From: JAIEPX01 sp963725255 | GTDB lineage: Bacteria > Pseudomonadota > Gammaproteobacteria > JAIEPX01 | NCBI GenBank assembly: GCA_963725255.1 | Contig: CAVRXV010000005.1 | Span: 451,784 to 515,783 of the forward strand | Direction: 5' to 3' | DNA: 64,000 bases | Shown: piece after piece, positions 56,299-64,000 of the stretch | Layout of the letters: every line of letters starts with the position of its first letter | Numbering within the stretch: position 1 is the stretch's first letter | Made by a program: the position numbers and the translations under genes | The notes under the pieces: generated by a model | Told to the model about the DNA's origin: nothing | The model's database searches: none | The model's input: only the letters and a program-made list of their open reading frames with translations

Positions 56299-57479
56299 TG
56301 GCTCCAATCAGCCATCGAGTATCATCCAATTGAATTTGCATATCCGGAGAATTTTCTTGCAAGATTTTTTGAATTAATTGATCCGCTTGCTTCAATCTTG
56401 CTTTGCATAAATATCAGTGCCATACAATGTTTTTACACCTGAGTGGTTGTGCTAAATCGATGCCCTCGTATTGCGAATATTAGTAGTGACATGCATAGAT
56501 AATCCAAGTTGTAATGGATGTTTTTGTATTTCATTTAGATCTAATCCGACTCGCACTGGTAATCGCTGAACAATTTTAATCCAATTCCCTGTCGCATTTT
56601 GTGGTGGCAACAATGAAAATGCCGCGCCGGTTCCTGCGCTCAAGCCAAAAATTTTTCCGTGATATGTTACATCGGGATAAGCATCCGCATTGCAAATTAA
56701 CGGGTTGGCCAATACGTAGATCTTTCAATTGGGATTCTTTGTAATTCGCATCAACCCAAATTTCGCGTAAGGTACAATAGCTAACATCGGCGTATTGGAC
56801 ATAATCTGTTGTCCTACTTGCACATTGCGTTTTGCAACATAGCCCGTAGTTGGTGCGAGAATAGCAGTACGTTTGCATTAACATAAGCTGTTTTTAATTC
56901 AGCTTTAGCTTTTTCAACGCGTGGATGAGTATATAAATGTGAATCTTTAATTAAGCTGTGTAGTGATCGAAAATTATGCAGTGAAACATCGTATTGTGCT
57001 TGTGCCGCATGATAATCCGCTACAATATGTTGCCATTCTTCACGAGACACAGCATTGTCACCCACTAATCCTTTACGCCGCCCCCAATCCTGTTTAACTT
57101 TTTTTAATTGCGTTTCGTTTGCTTGCAGTGCTGCTAAAGCACCCTCTGCGTTTTCGTAACTTTGTTTGACTTGACGAACAGTGTCTGCAAGATTTGCGCT
57201 TGCATTATGTAGTGCGATATTGGTATCGGTTGGATCTAATTGAATAAGAACCTGGCCTTCGTTTACCAATTGAGTGTCGTCAGTATTAATTGAAATGACG
57301 GTGCCCGGAATTTGTGACATCAATTGTACTGAATTTCCATTGACATAAGCATCGTCTGTATAAACATCATAACGGTCCAAAAACAGTATAATGACAGTAA
57401 TCAGGCCAATAATTAATAAAACTGTTATTAATATCAATAATGCTTTTTTGCGCGTTGTTAATAATTGCTCGTTTGTCAT
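56285..57479 (-). pseudogene. EmrA/HlyD-type membrane fusion protein, frameshifted
   Basis: The N-terminal part is intact: one membrane segment (ALLILITVLLIIGLITVIIL), VYTDDAYVNGNSVQLMSQIPG and GQVLIQLDPTDTNIALHNA, a lipoyl-like half motif and coiled-coil hairpin, typical of EmrA. Breaks follow near 56880-56810, 56710 and 56450, with later pieces (VRVGLDLNEIQKHPLQLGLS, then DDTRWLIGANARR at the end) in other frames. Its ATG overlaps the stop of the outer-membrane factor gene. The product would link inner- and outer-membrane parts of the pump, but no full protein can form. Confidence 0.85.
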
Positions 57480-58901
57480 AATGACCCCTTAGTTTTAGTA
57501 TCTTGACCACCTAAGGCTGTTAGCATAGCGACAACAGCTTGTAGATGCGCGTTTGCAAATTTAATTGGATGGTTTGCTGTTGCAGCAAGGCCAGTTCAGA
57601 TTCTAGCAATTGCGCAGTATCAACAATGCCGTGATTAAATTGCTTACGATATAATTCGAGTTGTTTTTGACTGGCTGAAACTGCAAGATTATGTGTGTTG
57701 AGTTGGTTGTCTAAACTTTTTAATAGCGCCAGTTGATCGGCGACCTCTCGCACAGCATTCAAGAGTGTTTGATTATAATCATTTACCGCCACATCATATC
57801 TGCATATTGTCGTTTTAATTGTGCTCTTCTTGATCCCGCATCAAATATTGGCAAATCCACCGCGGCAGTAATCGCATTATTTTGATTGTCCCGATTAAAG
57901 ATTTGTTGCAATCCTACATTTTGATAACTAAACAACGCCATTAAATTAATGTCCGGATAAAAACGAGCTTTTGCCACGTTAATGCGGTGTGCTGCAGCTT
58001 CTGCACGATATTTTGCCGCGCAAAGATCCGGTCTGTTGGCTATTAAATTTGCAGGCAAACTATGAGGGAGATCAATATGATAAAATTTAAATGCTAATGG
58101 AATAGTATTAAGATGGGTGGTTAATGGATTTTTTCCGATTAAGACTGCCAGTTGATTTCGCGCTAACATTTCTTGTTGATGATAGTCCTGTAAGATTAGC
58201 ACTACTGCTTGTAAATTTTGCTCGACCGTTTTGACCGGAATTTGAGATACTAAGCCATGTCGGTTTCGATTTTGCGCAATGCGTAATATGCGTTCATTTA
58301 ATTTTTGATTTTTTTCTACGATTTTTTCTTGCGCCAATGCGCCTTGCAATCGAAAATAGGTATCAGCGATTGCAGCAGCGAGAATTAATTGTGTTTGTTT
58401 TGCTGCATTGGTTGCTGCGCGTTCTTCCCCAATAGCAGCTTTTAATGTTTCACGATTCTTTCCCCAAAAATCAAACTCATAATTGAAATCGAAGCCTAAA
58501 GTCATAATGTCGAAGGTTTGTCCATTAAAAGGAGGGGGTACCAAGCCGCGTTGAGAAAATCGTTGCCGCTGAATATATCCGCTCAAATCTAATGTGGGCC
58601 AAAGTCCAGCTGCAGCACCTGATGCTATAGAAGAAGCTTGACGCACTCGTGCCTCTGCAGCATACATAGTAGGGGAATCGGCTAATGCAATACAAATCAA
58701 CCGATTTAATTCAGGATCATGGAAGCGTGTCCAAACGCCTAATTGTTTTGGACCAACGCCTGGCTGATAAAAATGACTTTGCTCGAGCTGACTCGGATTA
58801 AGTTTTCGAGACTGCCCATGCAGATCACCATAATAAACACAATGTGTCAGGCATAAACAACTGAGTAAACCTAAAATATGATAACGCAAATGCTGGTCCA
58901 T
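57476..58901 (-). pseudogene. NodT-type outer-membrane efflux lipoprotein, frameshifted
   Basis: Encodes a TolC/NodT-family channel: lipobox CLTHC near the start, GVWTRFHDPELNRLICIAL, WPTLDLSGYIQRQRFS, two coiled-coil outer-membrane efflux repeats, and NRPDLCAAKYRAEAAAHRI. The frame is lost near 57787 (YADMMWR-stop instead of continuing into VAVNDYNQTLL) and again near 57545, after which the proper end HLQAVVAMLTALGGQ appears in another frame. The first two-thirds (372 residues) remain open, but the second beta-domain is lost. First gene of the decayed operon. Confidence 0.85.
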
Positions 58902-58964
58902 CCTTGGAGAAATCTTATGCCAAGAATAACTCAGAAATGTCCTCGCTGGAATCCCTTTGGCTTT

Positions 58965-58993
58965 GGCGTCGCGTCTTTAGTTGTTATAGGTTT
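58965..58993 (+). repeat. Solo end of the 12847-13067 element family
   Basis: GGCGTCGCGTCTTTAGTTGT followed by TATAGGTTT matches the left end at 12847-12875 with two differences. No inverted partner was found nearby. Confidence 0.5.
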
Positions 58994-59086
58994 AACGAAA
59001 ATGAGATTGAATTACAACAAGGAATCAAATAGATTTAGAAATAATGTATGAAAAGTGGTTTTTCATGCAGAAGAAGTCAGCGACAA

Positions 59087-60490
59087 TTATTCAGCTATCA
59101 GTTTCACTTGAGTAAGCTCTTGAAATCCAAATTTGCCATGCTCGCGACCAACACCTGAAGATTTGTAGCCACCGAAAGGATTGCATGGTCGCCAGTGGCT
59201 ACCAAAATTAATGTCAACACATCCTGCTTCGATTTGAGCAGCGACGCGTTTTGCTCGATTGGAATCAGAGGTGAAAATGAGGCTACTGAGTCCAAAGATC
59301 GTATCGTTTGCTAAAGCGATGGCTTCTTCTTCAGTTGAAAACGAAACAATGGGTAATACGGGGCCGAAAGTTTCTTCTTTCCAAACTCGCATGGTTGGTT
59401 TGATGTTAGAAAGTAAAGTAGGTAAAAAGTAGGCGCCAGAGAGATGTTCAGGTCTTTTTCCGCCGCATAAAATATTCGCTCCTAAGGCGATAGCATCGTT
59501 GACTTGCGATTCTATTAAATGAAGTTGTCGTTCAGCAGCGAGAGGGCCTAATTGTGTGTTGGGATCTAGCGGATCACCAATTTTCACAGTACTCAAATAA
59601 TTGACCAGCATATCAACCACGTCTTGAAAAATAGATTCATGTACGATTAATCGTTTTGCAGCGCTACAAATTTGACCACAATTTTCAAATCGTTGAGAAT
59701 AAACTCGAGAAATGACACGATTAAGATCTAAAGGTTTTGCATCATCAAAAATAATCGCAGGATCTGATCCACCCATTTCTAAGATGCATTTGATTTTCTT
59801 TTTCCCAGAAATTTCAAATAATTCGTTACCTGTGTGTGAACTGCCAGTAAACCAAATTAAATCAATATTTTGTTCAACTAGAGAGTGACCAACGCTAGCA
59901 TCACCATACACTTCAGAAAATACGCCTTCAGGTAAGTGTAATTCAGTCATCATTTCTTCGATAAGTTTTCCAATTAATGGGCACTCTTCTGAATGTTTAA
60001 ATACCACGGGATTTCCAGCAATTAAATTCGGAATAACGCCCCAAATAAAATTACTTAAAGGATAGTTCCACGGTACAATACAAGCTGTCACACCGATAGG
60101 TTCATAAATAAGTTGATGAAATGCTGATTGATCCTTTGATTTTTCATTCACTGTAATTTCATTTTCCAGATAGCTAGGCCCGTCTTCTACGAAAGCTCGT
60201 AGGTAATCGAGCGTAAATTCCATATCTTCGATGCTTTGAGAAATTGGCTTGCCCATTTCTTGGGAAGTGAGTGTGGCGATTACTTGAGATTTCTCAAGCA
60301 CAATTTTATGCAGTGGTCTCAACAGTTCTGCGCGTCTTTTTGCACCCAACATTTTCCAAGGATTTTTAGCAGCATGTGCTTGTTTAACTTTATCAGCAAT
60401 TTCTAGTGCTGAAGAGATTTTAACTTCTCCGATCACAGAGTAGTCGGCAGGATTTATTGACTGTAGAGTTGCCATGCTATTAACATCCAT
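59087..60490 (-). CDS. NAD(P)-dependent aldehyde dehydrogenase (succinate-semialdehyde type)
   Basis: A 467-residue aldehyde dehydrogenase. The cofactor-binding stretch IVPWNYPLSNFIWGVIPNL, the catalytic glutamate in CILEMGGSDPAIIF, the catalytic cysteine in FENCGQICSAAKRL, and EETFGPVLPIVSF are all present. The short length and the wording resemble succinate-semialdehyde dehydrogenases of the Sad/YneI branch, so a role in 4-aminobutyrate or related carbon use is likely but not proven. ATG 60490 or ATG 60475 may be the start; neither has a strong ribosome-binding site. Intact and alone, next to the decayed efflux operon. Confidence 0.9.
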   Translation of the reverse strand: MDVNSMATLQSINPADYSVIGEVKISSALEIADKVKQAHAAKNPWKMLGAKRRAELLRPLHKIVLEKSQVIATLTSQEMGKPISQSIEDMEFTLDYLRAFVEDGPSYLENEITVNEKSKDQSAFHQLIYEPIGVTACIVPWNYPLSNFIWGVIPNLIAGNPVVFKHSEECPLIGKLIEEMMTELHLPEGVFSEVYGDASVGHSLVEQNIDLIWFTGSSHTGNELFEISGKKKIKCILEMGGSDPAIIFDDAKPLDLNRVISRVYSQRFENCGQICSAAKRLIVHESIFQDVVDMLVNYLSTVKIGDPLDPNTQLGPLAAERQLHLIESQVNDAIALGANILCGGKRPEHLSGAYFLPTLLSNIKPTMRVWKEETFGPVLPIVSFSTEEEAIALANDTIFGLSSLIFTSDSNRAKRVAAQIEAGCVDINFGSHWRPCNPFGGYKSSGVGREHGKFGFQELTQVKLIAE

Positions 60491-60652
60491 TCAAAGTGAA
60501 AGGGGGTAGTATATATTAATCATAGCAATATATGCCAGAGCCTATGAATTAATTTAAACGCGCAAATCCAATAAAGTCAAATCGAGTATAATTGTGCAAG
60601 TTTTCAAATTATGATATGTTCTGTTTGTTTTAATTAAATCAATGGGTCAACA

Positions 60653-61111
60653 ATGAAATACTGGTTATTCAAATCTGAACCGAGTTGTTTTAGCATCGAT
60701 GATTTAGCTAATCGCCCCAATCAAACTGAAGGTTGGGATGGTGTACGAAACTATCAAGCCCGTAATATGATGCGTGATGATATGAATGTGGGCGACCAAG
60801 GATTTTTTTATCATTCCAGTTGCGGCGAACCGGGAATTGTTGGTCTTGTTCAAATTGTAAAATCATTTTATCCCGACGACACTCAGTTTGATCCAGATGC
60901 AGATCATTTTGATCCAAAAAGTTCTCCTGAAGACCCTCGTTGGGGTATGGTCGATGTTAAATTTGTAAAAAAATTTGATCGTGTTTTAACACTGCGTGAA
61001 CTTCGTGATCATCCCCATTTATCTTCAATGGTCATTCTTCGTAAAGGTAATCGATTATCAATTACACCTATTACCTCTGAAGAGTATCGAGCCATTTGCA
61101 GTATGGTCTAA
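60653..61111 (+). CDS. EVE-domain protein
   Basis: A 152-residue single-domain protein of the EVE/PUA-like fold. YWLFKSEPSCFSIDDLAN, WDGVRNYQARNMMRDDMNVGD, FFYHSSCGEPGIVGLVQIV and PRWGMVDVKFVKKFDR are the canonical segments. EVE domains bind modified bases in DNA or RNA; stand-alone members are common in proteobacteria and some accompany restriction systems for modified DNA. No restriction partner is visible here. Upstream 60560-60650 is AT-rich and likely holds its promoter. Confidence 0.93.
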   Translation: MKYWLFKSEPSCFSIDDLANRPNQTEGWDGVRNYQARNMMRDDMNVGDQGFFYHSSCGEPGIVGLVQIVKSFYPDDTQFDPDADHFDPKSSPEDPRWGMVDVKFVKKFDRVLTLRELRDHPHLSSMVILRKGNRLSITPITSEEYRAICSMV

Positions 61112-61114
61112 TTG

Positions 61115-61204
61115 TTACCGCTATAACAGTAATATTGTTTAGTTTGTATCATGGGCGGCGTCAAAAATAAGACAAACATAACAATATTACTGATATAACG
61201 GTAA
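61115..61204. mobile_element. 90-bp palindromic MITE-like element
   Basis: TTACCGCTATAACAGTAATA and 13 further bases pair with 61172-61204 at 29 of 33 positions; the centre is about 24 bases. Ends TTACCG and CGGTAA. It truncates the hipA remnant that begins directly at its right end. No transposase is nearby. Confidence 0.7.
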
Positions 61205-61502
61205 AAAATTTGAGTTTTCTCCCGCCTACGATTTCTTAAACTCGAGTATGCTATTGTCTAGTAAGGAAGAACTTGCGCTTCCGCTTAATGGGAAAAAAAG
61301 TAAAATTAATAGAAAGGATATTGTTGATTACTTTGGTGTTGAGCGAATGGGGCTCACTCAAAAAATTATCGAATCAGAATTGAGCAAAATAACAGCTCAA
61401 TTACCAGAATGGAAAAGATTAATTGACATCAGCTTTTTAAGTACAGATATGAAACAAAAGTATCATGATCTCTTGAGTAACCGCGTGCGCCGTGTTTTAT
61501 AA
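61205..61502 (+). pseudogene. C-terminal remnant of a second HipA-family gene
   Basis: Starting at the right end of the palindromic element, the frame reads EFSPAYDFLNSSMLLSSKEE then ALPLNGKKSKINRKDIVDYF, which matches the metal-binding SPAYDLLN motif and the following C-terminal helices of HipA kinases. The catalytic loop and everything upstream are gone, so it cannot be a kinase. The stop overlaps the convergent deaminase-like gene. It differs from the intact HipA at 30985-32274 and belongs to another HipA branch. Confidence 0.72.
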
Positions 61503-63132
61503 AGGAATGGGATTAGGTTGACGCAGTTCATTCCATTTTTCTTCAATAGAAGGTTTTTTATCGAAGCCACTACAAAACAAAGAAAATTTGCTTAAATCTA
61601 AGGTCAGAGAAGGTGGTTTTTTGAGATACAATTTCGTGGATTTTTTAGGTGCGCATAAAAGTACTCGATTTTTCCCATCGTTGCCACATAACTGCTTTAA
61701 ACTTAATGATTGTGTTCCACAATATTGAACATTATGTTTCGGTTGATATTTTTCGAGAATTATATCGTCATCGCCCTGTATTGATGCTGCTGTATTGGCG
61801 CGGCTGCGGTGTTCATCTATGCTATGTTGTTTTAAATGTTCAGTTGTACCAATGCGGTACGCTGGTAATGCTGGTTCAAGATGAGTGTTTGAGTGCAAAA
61901 TCGTATTCTCTCTAAAATAATTTTGATACTTTGGTATCAGGTCAGGGGTATTTCCAGATACATTTGTGGCGTTGGTATTCATGGGCTTAAATGAAGAGTA
62001 TCGAGTTAACATACGAATGATTTTACCATTACGAGGTATGGTAATATTTCTTAGTGTTAAAGCATTGGTTAGTCGTGTTAAAAATCCATCTTTAAGGTTG
62101 TGACTATTTTGCAAGCCAATCAACATCAACTGGCAGGTTTTGCAACATTGGTTGGTGCTGATAATATCAAGAATAATGGCGTGCAATTTTTTAAAAGCAT
62201 TCAATTTTTGTGCGATAGCATTGATCATTGTATCCTGGTGCAAATAATATACGAAAGTTTTTTCAGAGTGAGGAATATTTTTGTGATCATCTTCATCCCT
62301 ATCAGAATGACTATCACCAACAATTCTTTTGCCATGAGATTTATAGAGTGTATAAAATAGTTTTTTGTTCTGCGAAGGAAGTGCAGTGGACATAGGATGC
62401 CCCATCCATAGCAATCGGCAGCTCAACTTTTGTGCGAAGACCTTCTTTTGTTGTTACTATAAAGGTCATTTTAATCAAAGCGAAATTAGTATCTATACGT
62501 AGTTGACGATTGCTATTATAGAGTGGTTGAAGGGTTTTTAGGGCTTCAGCATGCCAGAGTGTTCCCATAACGCTGGCTGTCTTTGCTTCAAGTTTACTAC
62601 AATGTTGGACATCAAGCTGATGACTCCAGAGAGGCGCTTTAAATTCACCACGACTAAAAAATTGCTGAATTGCAAAGTTAGGCTGCTCTTTGTCTGTAAT
62701 TTGCAAATGGTCTAGCAGCAGTTTCTGATAGAACAAGTCGGTGATGGGCATATATTTAAAAGAAAGATAATTGGCTTTTGGATATTGAGCAATAGCTTCT
62801 GAAATACTAAATAAATCTAAAATATTTGATTTCCATTGTTCAACGGTATAATCTTGAAAACGATTCAACACTTCAGGTAATACCTCATTGATCCATCGAT
62901 TCATCTCATCCTGTTGCTCCTGAGTGACTGGCAAAGGCTGCAGAGTTTGATCATAATTATCCTCACTATTAGTATATACTGGAGGATGTAACTCATATTC
63001 ACGATCACTATATTGATATGATGTTAGGTCTTGCTTGGTATATTTTTCTTTACGATCAAGCATGATTTCTTGTAGTTCTCTATATCGAACTTTTATTTCC
63101 TCATCATTGGTCTTCTCAAGCAACTCCTCCAC
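61497..63132 (-). pseudogene. Frameshifted two-part protein with second deaminase-like zinc motif
   Basis: Two frames, 63132-62341 and a downstream frame ending at 61497, join at about 62350-62385 (one A too many or too few near a run of A), giving a product of about 540 residues. The N-terminal part has mixed helices and strands, no known family. After the join come PHSEKTFVYYL (His and Glu at 62270-62262) and ILDIISTNQCCKTCQLML (CxxC ending near 62133), the spacing and order of a cytidine-deaminase-type zinc site. The C-terminus is polar and Pro-rich. Codons continue open upstream of GTG 63132 (KLLKWVEELLEK), so the true N-terminus may be lost at about 63178. The shift could be a sequencing error. 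Confidence 0.55.
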
Positions 63133-63544
63133 CCATTTTAATAATTTATCTCTTGTAGCAGCCCAGCATGCTATTGTTTATTTATTGTATTAAAAGTAAG
63201 CCATAAAATAAAGATATTTTTGTTAATATTGGTATTTTTACAACATTCCGAATACGAAAATCCATTCTTAATTGATGCTACCATCCATTTTTCTTGTAAA
63301 GAAATCTATTCTTTAATTTGGAAATAAAATTAATACTTTGGATGGATTCCTTTTTTCAAGTATTTCTCTTAATATTTTTTTCTCCGTCTGTATCTCTTGT
63401 AATTCAACATCAATATCATAATTTTCATCAATGTTTTAAATTCTCTAAATTCTAAATCAATAATCTTAAATAAGAGAAAAAAATTTTAAAAGCCGCAAAA
63501 AAATAACTATTCAATATATTTTTTTAATTTATTGGAACGAAAAT

Positions 63545-63709
63545 TTACATTATTATCTTTTTTTCTTCATCATTATTAATTTCTTCAGAATCTATTTCTT
63601 TTTTTTCTTCTTTATATTTTAATTTATCCGAATAATTAAATAATAAATCTGCAACTCCAAAAGTACAAATACTAATCATCCAATTTTCAAAAGTTTCGAA
63701 AGAAGACAT
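63545..63709 (-). CDS. Small acidic ORF in AT-rich segment
   Basis: A 54-residue frame beginning MSSFETFENWMISICTFGVA, followed by a Lys/Glu-rich tail. It could be a genuine short protein of a very AT-rich genome, but no ribosome-binding site is clear and chance is hard to exclude. No family recognised. Confidence 0.3.
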   Translation of the reverse strand: MSSFETFENWMISICTFGVADLLFNYSDKLKYKEEKKEIDSEEINNDEEKKIIM

Positions 63710-63790
63710 TTTTTTTTAAAAAATATTTATTTTATTAATAATAATTACGCAATTTTTTAAACTATTCGTATATTTAATTTAAATAGTAAA

Positions 63791-63892
63791 ATGAAAAAAT
63801 TTTTAATTTCAACTATATCGATAGGAGTATTATTTACACTTTATACATTTTTTTCTTTTCAAAAAGAATATAATTTAAACGAAAGCATCTAA
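63791..63892 (+). CDS. Small membrane peptide ORF in AT-rich segment
   Basis: A 33-residue frame with an N-terminal hydrophobic helix, MKKFLISTISIGVLFTLYTF, resembling an anchor or signal peptide. No ribosome-binding site of note precedes it. In such AT-rich DNA it may be chance. Confidence 0.25.
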   Translation: MKKFLISTISIGVLFTLYTFFSFQKEYNLNESI

Positions 63893-64000
63893 TTTATTTC
63901 ATGGTGTAGATATTATTGCGATCTCATTAAATCATACATAAATACGTTTTTTTTAAAATTTTATTATTAATAATTTTTAATTTTAATTTAGCAAACTCTG

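Larger units (their letters stand above)
63180..64000. other. Extremely AT-rich terminal segment, possibly foreign or mis-joined
   Basis: The composition changes abruptly near 63180 to long A and T runs with very few G or C. No gene of the preceding style is present. The segment also contains a loose inverted pair CCATCC/GGATGG at about 63290 and 63349. It holds only two short frames, listed separately. Confidence 0.6.

Noticed and set aside
1..64000. CRISPR array, tRNA or rRNA genes
   Set aside because: No regularly spaced repeats, cloverleaf-like tRNA sequence or rRNA core sequence was recognised on either strand by reading; a dedicated tRNA scan would settle it.

Overview
The window reads as low-GC DNA from a gammaproteobacterium, most likely a host-associated member of the Legionellales (Coxiella, Legionella, Berkiella or Aquicella relatives). 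This is an inference from gene content: a ferrooxidans-type gshA followed by gshB, djlA-rpe, coq7, an EF-P/EpmA/EpmB set, a Legionella-style MFS carrier, and several effector-like proteins with helical, LRR, HAD or deaminase-like domains and acidic C-termini. No rRNA, tRNA or CRISPR array was found.

Layout. 1-19.2 kb is accessory and heavily decayed. It holds a frameshifted helical protein, a peroxiredoxin, a broken three-His-box desaturase, a two-module NRPS (A-T-C-A-T) with a frameshift and a stop codon in place of the last carrier-domain serine, its ATP-grasp partner, an LRR protein, a 39-residue lipoprotein, a membrane protein, and wrecks of a SIR2-like gene, a membrane protein and a DUF234-type ATPase. 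19.3-24.7 kb is a cytochrome c oxidase assembly block (Sco, CyoE, CtaA, a Sco-like protein, SURF1, and a divergent DUF2909 gene) without the oxidase subunits. 25-31 kb carries an S24-like regulator without its catalytic serine, cca, psd, an APC permease and an MFS carrier. 31-34 kb is a hipBA module with a clear operator and promoter, a DUF1016 nuclease remnant and two small envelope genes. 34-48.5 kb is mostly housekeeping: thpR, epmA, efp, epmB, a HAD-type effector-like gene, an OmpA-like lipoprotein, an L,D-transpeptidase, a TyrP-type permease, a PH-domain protein, parC, a patatin, coq7, rpe and djlA.

48.5-51.5 kb is the most interesting block. An intact protein with an OTT_1508-like deaminase signature is translationally coupled to a small partner gene. 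Downstream lie a 127-bp inverted-repeat element and a 299-bp, nearly identical copy of the djlA 5' end. 51.6-54.6 kb holds gshA-gshB and a DUF3298 protein. 54.8-58.9 kb is a completely decayed OMF-EmrA-EmrB efflux operon. 59-63.2 kb has an aldehyde dehydrogenase, an EVE-domain protein, a hipA remnant cut by a palindromic element, and a frameshifted second deaminase-like protein. From about 63.18 kb to the end the sequence turns extremely AT-rich and may be foreign or a mis-join.

Two themes run through the window. First, frameshifts are confined to accessory genes while the 19.3-54.6 kb core is intact, which favours real gene decay over sequencing error. Second, several families of small palindromic (REP/MITE-like) elements sit between genes. 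Members of one family end three unrelated genes with the same terminal peptide, Arg-Gly-Gln-Val/Ile-stop.
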